From: Pseudomonadota bacterium
GTDB taxonomy: Bacteria > Myxococcota_A > Polyangia > Polyangiales > Polyangiaceae
Length of the DNA stretch: 64,000 nucleotides
Direction: 5' to 3'
NCBI GenBank assembly: GCA_023398955.1
Contig: JAEWRL010000227.1
Coordinates: 18,306 to 82,305, forward strand
In this document: positions 9,769 to 19,093 of the stretch, piece by piece
How positions within the stretch are numbered: the stretch's first letter is position 1
How the letters are laid out: each line of letters opens with the position of its first letter
Translations under genes and position numbers: made by a program
The notes under the pieces: generated by a model
Databases searched by the model: none
What the model was told of the DNA's origin: nothing
The model's input: the letters and a program-made list of their open reading frames with translations, nothing else

Positions 9769-11202
9769 TCATCCAGAGGAGACGTCATTCTCGAGGAAAA
9801 AGAGCTTGCGGGCGTCCGCGACTTCGCCGGATATCGCAGCCGCGGCAACCATGACTGGGCTCATGAGCAACGTGCGGCCGGTGGGCGAACCCTGCCGTCC
9901 CTTGAAGTTCCTATTGCTGGACGATGCGGAGATCTGGCGGCCCTGGAGCTTATCGGGATTCATGGCAAGGCACATCGAGCAGCCTGCCTCGCGGAACTCG
10001 AAGCCTGCCTCGATGAAAATCTTGTCGAGTCCGCTGGCGATCATCTGCTCGCGCACCTTCTGGGACCCTGGCACTGCCAATGCCTTGACTCCGGGCGCCA
10101 CCTTGAACCCCTTACCGTCGAGTAACCGCGCCACCTGCTCGAAGTCGCTATAGCGGCCATTCGTACAGGACCCTATGAACGCGACGTCAATCTTCGTTCC
10201 CGCAATGGGTGCGCCAGCTGGGATGCCCATGTAGGAGTACGCTTCCGTGACGCTTTCCTGCTCGTCCTTCGGGAAATCCTCGATGGTTGGGATACGATCC
10301 GAGACGCTGGTGGACTGCCCCGGAGTAATGCCCCACGTGACCATGGGCTCGATCTCTTCGCCGTCGAAGCGTACCACGTCATCGTAGCGGGCATCCGGGT
10401 CGCTGCGCACTGACTCCCAGTACTCGACGGCAGCATCCCAAGCCTTTCCTGACGGAGAGTGCTTTCTTCCCTTGAGGTAGGCGTAGGTCGTCTCATCCGG
10501 ATTGACGTATCCGCAGCGGGCGCCTCCCTCGATGCTCATGTTGCAGACCGTCATCCGCTCCTCCATCGTCATCGCATCGAAGACGCTCCCTGCATACTCA
10601 TAGGCGAACCCGACACCTCCCTTGACGCCCAGCTTCTGGATTGTGTAGAGCGCCACGTCCTTCGCATAGACGCCGGGCTTCAACGTTCCGTTCACCTCGA
10701 TGCGTCGCACTTTCAGCTTCCCCATGGCGAGCGTCTGTGTCGCCAACACGTCTCGCACCTGAGAAGTGCCGATCCCGAACGCGATGGCTCCAAACGCGCC
10801 ATGGGTCGAGGTGTGCGAGTCTCCACAGCAGATCGTCATGCCCGGCTGCGTGAGGCCGTTCTCGGGGCCGATGACATGAACGATTCCCTGCTCGCCGCTC
10901 TCAGGAGCGAAGTAGCGAATTCCATTCTCTGTCACGTTGTTCTCCAAGGCGACCATCATCTGCTCTGCCAGGGCGTCCTGAAACGGGCGCAGCTGGCTCG
11001 AGGTCGGAATGATATGATCGACGGTCGCAAAGGTCCGATCCGGATACAGCACTCGGAGGCCGCGTTCCCGCAGCATGCTGAACGCCTGCGGGGATGTTAC
11101 CTCGTGGACCAAGTGCAAGCCCATGAAGAGCTGGTACTGTCCGGATGGCAATTGGCCAACCGTGTGACGCTCGAACACCTTCTCGTAAAGCGTCTTTCCC
11201 AT
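9769..11202 (-). CDS. leuC: 3-isopropylmalate dehydratase large subunit
   Basis: A 477-residue aconitase-family LeuC. The start is ATG 11202 ([15 protein letters not shown]), 8 nt after the marR stop; an AAGGAG at the marR 3' end lies at good spacing, so the gene is probably translationally coupled. The frame runs on upstream into marR but lacks family similarity there. The 4Fe-4S ligands appear as GSCTNGR and [13 protein letters not shown], and [23 protein letters not shown] is the aconitase signature. The protein is cytoplasmic and forms the enzyme with LeuD. Confidence 0.95.
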   Translation of the reverse strand: MGKTLYEKVFERHTVGQLPSGQYQLFMGLHLVHEVTSPQAFSMLRERGLRVLYPDRTFATVDHIIPTSSQLRPFQDALAEQMMVALENNVTENGIRYFAPESGEQGIVHVIGPENGLTQPGMTICCGDSHTSTHGAFGAIAFGIGTSQVRDVLATQTLAMGKLKVRRIEVNGTLKPGVYAKDVALYTIQKLGVKGGVGFAYEYAGSVFDAMTMEERMTVCNMSIEGGARCGYVNPDETTYAYLKGRKHSPSGKAWDAAVEYWESVRSDPDARYDDVVRFDGEEIEPMVTWGITPGQSTSVSDRIPTIEDFPKDEQESVTEAYSYMGIPAGAPIAGTKIDVAFIGSCTNGRYSDFEQVARLLDGKGFKVAPGVKALAVPGSQKVREQMIASGLDKIFIEAGFEFREAGCSMCLAMNPDKLQGRQISASSSNRNFKGRQGSPTGRTLLMSPVMVAAAAISGEVADARKLFFLENDVSSG

Positions 11203-11210
11203 TTCGCCAT

Positions 11211-11675
11211 CTACTCCTTCCGCGCTTGTTGCGCGTACTGTTCCAATCGCTGAGCCAGATCGGTTCCAAACTCCGTGAAGGCGCGCACGTCCGCACCGTC
11301 CAAGTGGAGCCATACGTCCTCGATGGCGCGCTCCCTGCTTGTTCGGAGCGAGGCCAACGAGCTGCTACCGTGTTCGGTGAGCTTGTAGTTGCGCTGCCGG
11401 CCATCAGCCGGATTGATGTGCGGACGGACCAGCCCCTTGTCGATGAGCTGCCGGAGCGTCTTGCTGACCGCTGCCGCCGAACTGTGACGCGACCTTGCGA
11501 ACATGCTGGGCATGAAATGCTCTTCGGCAATTTGCTCCAACACCGACCACTGATGCTCCGTGAGGCCGACAGCCTGTGCCAGCTGCCGCCGACGCTGCTG
11601 AACGACCTCCGACAAGCGCATCAAGCATTGGATAGCGCCGTGAGCTTCAGCTGTTGAACAAGCCCGTCGAACCAC
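11211..11675 (-). CDS. MarR-family transcriptional regulator heading the leuCD operon
   Basis: A 154-residue winged-helix regulator. The start is GTG 11675, because an in-frame TAG lies two codons upstream; an internal ATG at 11621 is possible. It shows the first dimerisation helix, [14 protein letters not shown], an HTH with [19 protein letters not shown] and a wing, [17 protein letters not shown], the MarR DxRxxxxxLT signature. It overlaps the leuC control region (8-nt gap) and its own promoter region holds a 24-bp dyad (11686-11709). MarR proteins usually autoregulate, so control of marR-leuCD by this protein is likely. Control of leucine genes by a MarR protein is unusual compared with Lrp/LeuO/T-box systems. 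Confidence 0.88.
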   Translation of the reverse strand: MVRRACSTAEAHGAIQCLMRLSEVVQQRRRQLAQAVGLTEHQWSVLEQIAEEHFMPSMFARSRHSSAAAVSKTLRQLIDKGLVRPHINPADGRQRNYKLTEHGSSSLASLRTSRERAIEDVWLHLDGADVRAFTEFGTDLAQRLEQYAQQARKE

Positions 11676-11685
11676 GGGCTAATAG

Positions 11686-11709
11686 TGAACCATGGTTTAC
11701 CATTGTTCA
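11686..11709. promoter_or_regulatory. candidate MarR operator
   Basis: An inverted repeat with 10-bp arms, TGAACCATGG (11686-11695) and CCATTGTTCA (11700-11709), 9 of 10 pairs matching around a TTTA centre. Nested inside is the perfect palindrome AACCATGGTT (11688-11697). It starts 11 bp upstream of the marR GTG. Size and symmetry are typical of MarR-dimer sites; the binding itself is inferred. Confidence 0.6.
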
Positions 11710-12201
11710 AGGTGAAACGTCGCACCGCTGCATTGCCCGCCCCACGGCGCACTTCATCCCGTGGCCGCGTTTCACCCCGGAACTCTGCACGAGCTCGCTC
11801 AGGTCGTCAGACGCACCACATGCTGCCGTCCCAACGCGAGTCGCCGGACGTGGCGTTGGGACGGGGAGGGCGGCCCGTCACTCAGCGTGGTGCGATGACG
11901 GCAGCAGCTGCTCGGGATCAACAGCGGCAGGGTCTCGACGAGAGCCGAAGGAGGTTGACGCACCACCAGCAAAAAGATGGGCGCGGAGCTGAGCCGGGGA
12001 GATCAGCTCCGCGCCCGTGGTTCGAAGGAGCGGAAATAAGTGGATGAGCTAAGTCAAGCGAGGAGGATGAGTGATGACCGCACGATGAGGAATGCGGACA
12101 CTGAGCGAGAAACCGAAGCCGTGCCAGTGTGAGGTTGGAACGACTAAGCGAAGCTTTTCAAGACCAGCCATCATGCAGCTGGCCGGGGATTAGGCAGGAA
12201 A
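11710..12201. other. intergenic region without a supported gene
   Basis: About 490 bp. Apart from the terminator at 11979-12016 I see no frame with coding character, signal peptide or recognisable motif. The right part is A/G-rich and contains several short purine runs. Confidence 0.5.
11979..12016 (-). terminator. strong rho-independent terminator of the 12.2-13.1 kb lipoprotein gene
   Basis: Perfect 14-bp stem: arms 11979-11992 and 12003-12016 with a 10-nt loop. On the minus strand the stem is followed by ATCTTTTTG, a T-run, so it terminates leftward transcription from the lipoprotein gene that stops at 12202. The 11-mer CGAACCACGGG precedes the stem on that strand, as it also does at 32231-32241. 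Confidence 0.7.
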
Positions 12202-13149
12202 CTAGTAGAGTGCGTGCAAGTTCTCGATGCAGTAGTCGAACGGGACCGCTTCGTCCGTCTTCGCGGGAACATGGAACTGAATGGCGGTGACCTCGGTGGA
12301 GTCTAGTTGCGTGGGGCTGGTAACCCAGTCGCCCTGAGCAAGTCCATCGAACGTGACCTCGTACACTCCAGCGCCCGACGTGATTGTCTCGAAGTGTTCG
12401 ATGCGCTCCGTGATTGGAGTGGGGAAGAGTATTCGAAGCTCGGCTGGAACCGTGGTGCCAACCACCGAGAAACTGAAGCCTATTAGGGTTTGGGGGAGCT
12501 CGCCAATGGTGCCCCGCGGGGCATCACTCGCTGCTTGATTCAGGCTTAGCCCGATTCCAGCCCCCCATATGACGTCGAAGTCCTCTGCGTTGCTGATGGG
12601 GGTCGTGGTGCCACCGGTGCACATACGGCCACCATCCGGCGCGAATGGCTCGTCCTCCGCCGGAGTGAGGTTCTCGGTGCAGTTCTCGGGTGACGTGGTG
12701 CAATCGCTGTATGAGTACCAGGGACCTCGCACGCCGCAGTCGTTGGAATCGGCGCGGACCCAGCCGTCCGGGTCGGCCGCGATAGAGCACACGCCCACGA
12801 CGTCCGGTGAGCCCGCATGGCCGCTGTTGCCCGCCGCCCCCCCAGTGCCGCCGCTGGATGGCGTTCCTCCGTTGCCGGGGACCATGTCACCTGCGGAGCC
12901 ACCGTAATCTCCGTCGAGGACCCCTCCTTGAGCCTCGGTTCTGCCGCCGGAGGCTGCGCCCCCATGCCCCCCAGCTTCTCGGGAGCCATCAGGGTCAGGG
13001 TTTCCACCGGCGGACGTTGGGTCGTCGGTTGCCCCGGAGGCTCTGTTGCTGGCTTCTCCAATTGGTTGGACTCCATTGCCGCCGCAGCTGGCAAAGGCGA
13101 CTCCGAGCAAGCCGCCAAGGCATAAGCTAAGCAAGGGGGACTGGCGCAT
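12202..13149 (-). CDS. Gly-rich-linker lipoprotein with carbohydrate-binding-like domain
   Basis: A 315-residue lipoprotein. ATG 13149 gives the signal MRQSPLLSLCLGGLLGVAFASCGG, with lipobox FASC at about residue 22; the longer upstream frame is rejected for lack of a signal. A ~100-residue Gly/Ser/Asn linker follows. The C-terminal domain starts about residue 120 (GVCSIAADPDGWVR), has four or more paired Cys, a WYSYSDC motif, and ends with TAIQFHVPAKTDEAVPFDYCIENLHAL. This ending resembles the CBM/galactose-binding-like domains of myxobacterial surface proteins that bind polysaccharide. That assignment is by pattern memory, not a search. It has its own terminator at 11979-12016. Confidence 0.7.
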   Translation of the reverse strand: MRQSPLLSLCLGGLLGVAFASCGGNGVQPIGEASNRASGATDDPTSAGGNPDPDGSREAGGHGGAASGGRTEAQGGVLDGDYGGSAGDMVPGNGGTPSSGGTGGAAGNSGHAGSPDVVGVCSIAADPDGWVRADSNDCGVRGPWYSYSDCTTSPENCTENLTPAEDEPFAPDGGRMCTGGTTTPISNAEDFDVIWGAGIGLSLNQAASDAPRGTIGELPQTLIGFSFSVVGTTVPAELRILFPTPITERIEHFETITSGAGVYEVTFDGLAQGDWVTSPTQLDSTEVTAIQFHVPAKTDEAVPFDYCIENLHALY

Positions 13150-13530
13150 AAAGGCATGCTCGGTTGCGGCACCCGTGTCGGCGCCGCTACTGTGTTGGTC
13201 ACAGCAGCGCGGAGGAATGGACCACATTTTTTCTCCTTTGGTCGCCAGCGCTGACGCTGAATAAATCTAGCAGCGCCAGATAGGGTCACCGAACTCCAGC
13301 GTTGTCCGCGTGGCTGCCGAGCGTCCTTGGCCCTGCCATGATCGCACGTCGGCCTGTGGTTGTTGGAAGCCGCGTAGTTGACCAGTTCTAATCGAGCCGG
13401 CTGATAGTCCGAAAGGATCTGCAGATGCGCGCCCCCGCCAACGCTGGCGTCTGCTGAGAAAAGCGTAAGCTTGGGGCGCCCCCTCTCAACTTGTCTGACC
13501 CAATTTACCTGTCTCGCGTGACTCACCCAC
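13150..13530. other. intergenic region between divergent lipoprotein and ECF sigma genes
   Basis: About 380 bp expected to hold two divergent promoters. I see no convincing coding frame and no clear -35/-10 for either gene. Confidence 0.4.
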
Positions 13531-14187
13531 GTGGAGCTTGCTTTGGTGCCTTCGCCTGCATACCCGAGCGCCGATCATAGGCTGCCCGGTCAAGTTCGAG
13601 CTTTGCCGTTCCAGGGCGATGACGTTGCTCTCGTGGCTGGGTTGCTGCGTGGGCACCCCGGTGCGGCGGAAGTGCTGCATCGCCGCTTCTCCCGGCGCAT
13701 CCACGGGCTCCTTTACAGGATCCTGGGCGCGGATCCGGAGCTCGAGGACGCGGTACATGACACGTTCGTCAGGGCCTTGGAGGCGTTGCCCCGTCTCAAG
13801 GATCCGGAGGCTCTGGAGAGCTGGTTGCTTGGAGTCACCGTTCGAACAGCGCGGACCCGTTTGCAGCGTCGCGCGCGGCGCCGCTGGCTCGTCTTCATGC
13901 CGGCCGACGAGGTGCCGGAGCTGAGCCACCTAGATGTGGAGCCTGCCGTTCGCGAGTCTATGACCGCCGTGCACCGCATACTGGAAAAGCTCCCGGTCGA
14001 GGAGCGGTTGGCGCTAGTTCTGCGTCACGCAGAACACATGACGATTGCCGAAACAGCGGAGGCCTGTGGTAGCAGCGCGTCGACCATCAAGCGCCGGCTT
14101 GCACGTGCGGAGGCTCGGTTCGCTGAACGCGCCAAGGGCGAGGCTTCCCTTCGCTGGCGGTTGGGAGGGCGGCGCGGTGAGCAGTAA
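13531..14187 (+). CDS. ECF-type RNA polymerase sigma factor
   Basis: A 218-residue extracytoplasmic-function sigma factor, starting at GTG 13531. Region 2 contains ELEDAVHDTFVRALEALPRLKDPEALESWLLGVTVRTA. Region 4 contains LEKLPVEERLALVLRHAEHMTIAETAEACGSSASTIKRRLARAEARF, the HTH that reads the -35 element. An Arg-rich RRARRRWLVF linker lies between them, typical of a myxobacterial ECF group. The gene's end overlaps the start of the FecR-like gene by 11 nt, so the two are translationally coupled, and the neighbour is the expected partner or regulator. Confidence 0.92.
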   Translation: MELALVPSPAYPSADHRLPGQVRALPFQGDDVALVAGLLRGHPGAAEVLHRRFSRRIHGLLYRILGADPELEDAVHDTFVRALEALPRLKDPEALESWLLGVTVRTARTRLQRRARRRWLVFMPADEVPELSHLDVEPAVRESMTAVHRILEKLPVEERLALVLRHAEHMTIAETAEACGSSASTIKRRLARAEARFAERAKGEASLRWRLGGRRGEQ

Positions 14188-15430
14188 TCCTTTACAGGTT
14201 CTCATGGCGAGCTGGACGCAGTTCACCTCGAGAGCACCCGCTTTCGACGAGGAGGCTTCCCGGGTGCGCTGGGTGGAGGCGTTCTCGCGCAGGCATGCGG
14301 GAGCGGTACCCGCGCGTGCAGCATCGAGGCAGTACTTGTCGCTTGCCGCTGCCGCGGTACTGCTGGTGGCGGTCGGCCTGGGCGGTTGGTGGTGGGGGTT
14401 CGCGGAGTCGCGACCCTCGTCCGAGTTGGCACCGGGTGCATGGCTCGAGACCCGCGCCAAAGAGCAGCTGCCGATGCACTTCGGAGAAGGCAGCGAGGTC
14501 GTCGTTCAAGAGCGCTCTCGGGTGCACGTGGCGAGCGTGGACCCGCGCGGGGCACGAATGGTGTTGGAGCGTGGGACCGTATCGGCGAACATCGTGCACC
14601 GCGCGGATACCCGGTGGGCATTCGTAGCGGGGCCCTTTCAGGTGAAGGTCACGGGTACTGAGCTTGCGGTGCGGTGGGATCCCGGCACGCAGGAGTTCGA
14701 CGTCTCGGTGAGCTCCGGCAGCGTGTACGTGACTGGTCCCCTGCTTGAGACCGGGCGCAGTGTATTGGCGGGGCAGCAGTGCCGCGTCGTGATAGGAGAA
14801 CAGCGCCTCGAGGTGACGCGTGTCGACGCTGGTTCCGACACTCGGCATGATCCCGACGCCCAGGAGGATGAGGCCGAGGCAGTTGACGTGGAGGCATTGC
14901 CGCTGGCCGACGAGGGCCAAGGCGGGGAGCCGCATGCGACGCAGCAGGCACAGCGAGCTGTCGTTCCTGAGCCGGATCTCCCCACCTGGCGCCGTCTCGA
15001 GCGAGAGGGCCGCTACCGGGAGGCCCTGCATGCCGCAGAGGAGTTTGGGGTCGAGATGTTGCTTGGCCAGGGGAGCGTGATGGACCTGATGAGTCTGGCG
15101 CGAGCGTCCCGGCTGGCAGGACGAGCGGGTTTGGCGAAGCGTGCGTTGCTCCAGGTCCGAGCAAAGGCGCCGGCTAGCCATCAGGCTGCAACCGCGGCGT
15201 TCCTGCTTGGCCGTGCGGCTGCACCCGGGGAAGCTGCAAAATGGTTCAGCAGCTACTTGAGGGAACAGCCTACGGGGCTGCTGGCGCGGGAGGCATCCGG
15301 GCGGCTGATTGAGTCGCTTCACCGAGCGGGGCAGTTCACTGCTGCACAGGATGCTGCGCGCCGCTACTTGGCGCGGTATCCTGCGGGCCCGCACGCGGCG
15401 TTTGCCCGCAGCGTGCTCGGCAAACAGTGA
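14177..15430 (+). CDS. FecR-domain membrane protein with TPR-like C-terminus (probable anti-sigma/sigma regulator)
   Basis: A 417-residue single-pass membrane protein. I chose GTG 14177, which overlaps the sigma gene end (11 nt); the frame is open upstream only inside the sigma gene. Residues 1-50 are cytoplasmic and would contact the sigma factor. The TM segment is at ~52-74 (YLSLAAAAVLLVAVGLGGWWWGF). A FecR domain follows at ~85-200, with FVAGPFQVKVTGTELAVRWD and a GSVYVTGPL strand. An acidic linker leads to TPR-like helices from ~280 to the end (LAGRAGLAKRALLQVRAKAP, AGQFTAAQDAARRYLARYP). By analogy with FecR/FecI it should relay an envelope signal to the ECF sigma factor. Its stop overlaps the next start. 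Confidence 0.85.
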   Translation: MSSNPLQVLMASWTQFTSRAPAFDEEASRVRWVEAFSRRHAGAVPARAASRQYLSLAAAAVLLVAVGLGGWWWGFAESRPSSELAPGAWLETRAKEQLPMHFGEGSEVVVQERSRVHVASVDPRGARMVLERGTVSANIVHRADTRWAFVAGPFQVKVTGTELAVRWDPGTQEFDVSVSSGSVYVTGPLLETGRSVLAGQQCRVVIGEQRLEVTRVDAGSDTRHDPDAQEDEAEAVDVEALPLADEGQGGEPHATQQAQRAVVPEPDLPTWRRLEREGRYREALHAAEEFGVEMLLGQGSVMDLMSLARASRLAGRAGLAKRALLQVRAKAPASHQAATAAFLLGRAAAPGEAAKWFSSYLREQPTGLLAREASGRLIESLHRAGQFTAAQDAARRYLARYPAGPHAAFARSVLGKQ

Positions 15431-16611
15431 GTTCGGGAGTACCAAAGCGGTTATGCGCCCCACGGCGGTGGCTCGTTCGGGTAACGCTGCTCTGGGCGAT
15501 GTGCCTGGCCTCGGGCGCGTACGCGGTTCAGCCCGCACGTGTCGTGCTCGTGACGTCCGATCCGGATGCTAGCTCGACTCGTCGTCTCGAGGCCGAGCTG
15601 CTGGATCTCGGTGTCGAGGTGGAGGTGGTGGAGCCAGAGGACCCTTCAGGACCCATTGGCAGGGCCGGCCTCGAGCGATTGGCTCGCCGCGCCGGAGCGT
15701 TCGCCGCCATTCGCGTCGTGCCCATCGCTGCGGAGGTAGAGGTATGGGTCGCTGATCGGGTCACCGGGAAGACCGTCGTGCGGGAAATCCTGAGGGGCAG
15801 CGACGAGAGTGCGAGCTTTGATGACGCGATTGCGCTCGGGGCCGTCGAGTTGCTGCGCGCGAGTCTGCTCGAAGTGGCTGCAACCCAGCGGCTGCATGGC
15901 GATGTGCCTCCACCAGATGTCGTGCAGCGCATGGTTCCTGCTCCGGAGTCGCCCGGGCGCGGGAGCACGGAGGAGCGCTCGCCCGAAATCCATGCACGGG
16001 AACGCCCTCCAATCCAGGGACGCAAATCAAAGCTTACCGCCCGGCAGAACCGGCGTGAGAGCGTCCCCTCGGTTCGTCCCAGCCCAGTGCTGAAGCTCAC
16101 GCTCGAGCCGGCGGTCGATCTCGGAATCGGTGGACTGCCACGTTCCATCCACGGGCAGATCCTAGCCAGGGCGGCTGTCGCCGGTCCCTTTTCTGGCGAG
16201 CTTCTCACCGCATTCCCGATAGCTCCGGCGGTGATTGAAGACGAACAGTTCGGCTCTGCCGAGTTCAGCAGCAAGTGGTTTGCGTTGAGTGCTCTGTGGA
16301 ACCCAGCCGCAGGAGGGTTCTCCCCGCTGCTCGGCATCGGTTTGGCGGCCATCCGCGTCGAGGCTTCTGGTACCGCGACGAGCGCATACGCGAGCCAGCG
16401 CGAACACGTTTGGGTGGCGGCACCCATTCTCCGCGCGGGGTTAGGATTGCCTCTGTCCAAGACCTTCAAGATGACTGCCGACTTCTGCGGGGCGTATGCC
16501 TTGAAGGGGATCCCCGTCAGGTTCGCGGACAAACAGGTGGCTGCATGGGGACGACCGGCCATCCTCGTCGGCGCCGGGATTCAAGTGATGCTGCCCCTTG
16601 CTGCCGACTAG
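15427..16611 (+). CDS. secreted/outer-membrane protein, third gene of the ECF operon
   Basis: A 394-residue protein starting at GTG 15427, overlapping the FecR-like stop by 4 nt. The signal peptide is VTLLWAMCLASGAYA. Residues ~36-160 form an alpha/beta-like domain that starts ARVVLVTSDPDASSTRRLEAEL, resembling a periplasmic receiver-type or TonB-box-lacking partner domain. A Pro/Arg-rich linker spans ~170-215. The last ~170 residues alternate hydrophobic strands (LTLEPAVDLGIGG, FSPLLGIGLAAIRVEA, RAGLGLPLSKTFKMTADFCGAY, ILVGAGIQVMLPL), which looks like a small outer-membrane barrel. It is presumably the signal source or output of the sigma/FecR pair. No known family is recognised. It ends 4 nt into the convergent gene. 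Confidence 0.75.
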   Translation: MSSGVPKRLCAPRRWLVRVTLLWAMCLASGAYAVQPARVVLVTSDPDASSTRRLEAELLDLGVEVEVVEPEDPSGPIGRAGLERLARRAGAFAAIRVVPIAAEVEVWVADRVTGKTVVREILRGSDESASFDDAIALGAVELLRASLLEVAATQRLHGDVPPPDVVQRMVPAPESPGRGSTEERSPEIHARERPPIQGRKSKLTARQNRRESVPSVRPSPVLKLTLEPAVDLGIGGLPRSIHGQILARAAVAGPFSGELLTAFPIAPAVIEDEQFGSAEFSSKWFALSALWNPAAGGFSPLLGIGLAAIRVEASGTATSAYASQREHVWVAAPILRAGLGLPLSKTFKMTADFCGAYALKGIPVRFADKQVAAWGRPAILVGAGIQVMLPLAAD

Positions 16612-17543
16612 GCACCATTCCCGTCGGCAGTCCTTGGATTTCTCCGGGTCAGCGGGATCGCCTCCGCGGCGTGCTCGGAGTCGGCAGGTCGCAAGCACGC
16701 TTGGTCGGCCGATTCCTGTCGGGTCACCGACCCCACCAGCCGCACGCTTCGAGCAGGGTCGATGATAGCCAGATCGATGTAGCTGCGGGCCAGCCCGATG
16801 CCGCTGCCGACGACGCATCCCAGTTTGGCGGACGAAAGAGCAGCGTTCAAGCAGTCCTCGAGATGGTGGCGCCTCGAGAGCCTCTCGTGCTCGCTCCGGC
16901 GGGAGTCGTCGAGCTCGACATAACAGAAATGCTCACGGTGTCGGGAAAAACGGCCCGAATAGAAGGGATCTCCCCTCAGCAGACTGTGCAGCATCTCCGG
17001 CATCCACGTGGTGGCGGTGACGAGGTCGCGTTGGGGGATGGCGTCGCTTCCCTCGATGATGCCCTGCAGGGTTGGATCGAGCTCGAACATCACCCATGGC
17101 TGGCTACCGAAGCGCTCGTGGCATGGACAGTCCGGAAGACCAGCCCTCAGCGCCCGTATGCCAGCGACGATTCGCGCCGCGACGCCGTCGAGAGTCATAA
17201 AGCCGCCGCTTGGAGCTGGTTGCAGGACCTTAAGGACACCCATGCCACCCATGGGAGCCGATTCAATGGACCCAACCCAGGCGTTCACCACTCGAGGGCC
17301 AAGCTGCTGTTGCAGCAGATACTCAACGAGTTCATGCGGCTGGCTGGGCCCGGTCGCCCGCCGCGGCGTGCCGAGGATGACCTCGATGAGATGCCCTCGG
17401 CCAAACCCCACCCGCGCGCAGAGCTGGCGGAGGGCAGAGGCGTCCTTCGAACCCATCGCCGAGAGAGTGGCTTTGAAGCTGGCGTGAACCTGGGGCTCCT
17501 CCACGGAGTTCTCGCCTGGTTCATCGGAGTTGCGGAAGCCCAT
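16608..17543 (-). CDS. hypothetical protein, unknown family
   Basis: A 311-residue protein; ATG 17543 (MGFRNSDEPG) is chosen because the upstream frame is low in coding character. There is no signal peptide or TM. Recognisable blocks are LCARVGFGRGHLIEVILGTPRR, a Gly/Met-rich VGSIESAPMGGMGVLKVLQ, DLVTATTWMPEMLHSLLRGDPFYSGRFSRHREHF and a hydrophobic LGCVVGSGIGLARSYIDLAIIDPARSVRLVG. The last segment resembles a substrate-binding loop, but I cannot place the family. The gene is divergent from the LysM-hydrolase gene (265 bp) and convergent with the ECF operon, overlapping its last stop by 4 nt. Confidence 0.6.
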   Translation of the reverse strand: MGFRNSDEPGENSVEEPQVHASFKATLSAMGSKDASALRQLCARVGFGRGHLIEVILGTPRRATGPSQPHELVEYLLQQQLGPRVVNAWVGSIESAPMGGMGVLKVLQPAPSGGFMTLDGVAARIVAGIRALRAGLPDCPCHERFGSQPWVMFELDPTLQGIIEGSDAIPQRDLVTATTWMPEMLHSLLRGDPFYSGRFSRHREHFCYVELDDSRRSEHERLSRRHHLEDCLNAALSSAKLGCVVGSGIGLARSYIDLAIIDPARSVRLVGSVTRQESADQACLRPADSEHAAEAIPLTRRNPRTADGNGA

Positions 17544-17808
17544 GTCGAGAAGCTTGCCCCATAGTTGTGGAGTACCGGCCCCGCAATGTTGCCTACGGCC
17601 TTTTCGGCGGGCACCTGATTGCATCGGCTTCTGGTTCGACGCAGACAACGCCATGCCGTGCCACAGGCGGAGCGATCCCGCAGCGAGAACGAGGCTCTCC
17701 GGCGTTGCTGGATCAGGGTTCTGGTCTTGGGCCGAAAGCATTCAGGCTCAGTGGAAGTCGTACGTATTCTTGCAACCGTGGTGTGATCGCGCCAACGTCT
17801 GGCACGGC

Positions 17809-18978
17809 ATGTGGCACTCTAGAAGGACACCGTGGTTGGCACCGCTGGTCGTCGCGAGCACGCTGATGCTCGTGACGCTTGTCGTCGCGGCTTCGCGGGA
17901 GCTGGTCCACGAGGTCGCCCAGGGCCAGACACTGTCGGGCATCGCGCAACGTTACGGTGTTTCCGTTGACGCGCTGCAGGCCCGCAACGAACTAACCTCT
18001 TCACATATCCGGTCGGGGCAGCGGCTCATCGTACCGCCCAAGGGCTGGGAGCGGGGTGACCCCACCCCCGGGGGGGCCGTCAGCGCTGGCTCCACCGAGA
18101 AACCAGCGGCCTGGACACAGACGCAGAAATCCGTATCCGAGCGGGGAGGGGTCAATCCCTGCAACAGTCCCGATCCGGGATTTGGAGTCTACACCCGCTG
18201 GCAGCGCGGTATCGCCATGGGGCAGTGGATCGCGCCGGAGCGCGGAGGGCTCACGCGAGCTGGCCGCTTCGACCTGATGATCCATTTCCACGGCCATGAG
18301 CCGGCTCGCAAAGAATGGGTGCGGGTGATGGACGGTGCGGTGCTCGTGGGCATCGATCTGGGGACTGGTTCGGGTGCCTACTTCAACGCCTTTGCCTCGC
18401 CGCGGACCTTCGAGGTCCTGATCGAGAGCATAGAGAAGGCGGTCGCACGTCACGCGGGGCGGTCGCGCGCTCGCGTTCGGCACGTTGGTGTCAGCGGTTG
18501 GAGTGCGGGCTATGGCGCTATTCAGCAGATCATCGCTCAGCCCCTTGGCAAGCGGCTGGTGGACACCGTCGTTCTCCTAGACGGGCTCCACTGCGGGTAC
18601 GGTGGCCGTTCTCTGAATGGCGAGCAGATCGCCCCGTTCATCGACTGGGCGCGGCGGGCTGCTCGCGGAGAGGTCACCATGTTCGTCAGCCACTCTTCCA
18701 TCATTCCTCCCGGATACGCCTCGACGACCGAGACGGCGGGGCTGCTCGTGGAGCGTGTCGGCGGGAAGTTGAGGATGGCACGACCGCGCGCCGGGGAGCC
18801 GATGGGCCTCGAACTGATCCGTCGCTATACCAGGGGCCGCTTCCACGTCCGAGGCTACGCGGGGAATGGTCCCTTGGATCATTGCGCGCACCTGGGACTG
18901 TTTCGAGATGTTCTAAAGGTGCACGTGAGACCGCGCTGGGGCTCTCCCCGCGGCTTCAAGACCAATAGGCACAGCTGA
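17809..18978 (+). CDS. LysM-domain alpha/beta-hydrolase-like exported protein
   Basis: A 389-residue protein starting at ATG 17809 (MWHSRRTPWLAPLVV), which gives a signal anchor at ~9-28. A LysM domain follows at ~32-78 (HEVAQGQTLSGIAQRYGVSVDAL...GQRLIVP), which binds peptidoglycan or chitin glycan chains. After a linker, residues ~125-380 look like an esterase/alpha-beta hydrolase: HFHGHEP as an oxyanion-type HG motif, and a nucleophile elbow GVSGWSAGYGA (GxSxG, Ser in GWSAG). A catalytic His is plausible near PLDHCAHLG and an Asp in VVLLDGLHCG. A cell-wall-tethered esterase is the best guess; the substrate is unknown. The fusion of LysM with this hydrolase type is noteworthy. Confidence 0.75.
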   Translation: MWHSRRTPWLAPLVVASTLMLVTLVVAASRELVHEVAQGQTLSGIAQRYGVSVDALQARNELTSSHIRSGQRLIVPPKGWERGDPTPGGAVSAGSTEKPAAWTQTQKSVSERGGVNPCNSPDPGFGVYTRWQRGIAMGQWIAPERGGLTRAGRFDLMIHFHGHEPARKEWVRVMDGAVLVGIDLGTGSGAYFNAFASPRTFEVLIESIEKAVARHAGRSRARVRHVGVSGWSAGYGAIQQIIAQPLGKRLVDTVVLLDGLHCGYGGRSLNGEQIAPFIDWARRAARGEVTMFVSHSSIIPPGYASTTETAGLLVERVGGKLRMARPRAGEPMGLELIRRYTRGRFHVRGYAGNGPLDHCAHLGLFRDVLKVHVRPRWGSPRGFKTNRHS

Positions 18979-19093
18979 TTCTGTCGGTCTTGGTCGGTCG
19001 GCGCAACGGGGCGGCGGACGCTTCGAGAGGCGTCGCCTGCGCTGCGCAGTTGGGGTGGACGGTCGTCGACCCATCGAGTATCTGTCGGGTCGC

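Noticed and set aside
9653..11253. Plus-strand frames opposite leuC
   Set aside because: Antisense to a conserved enzyme gene.
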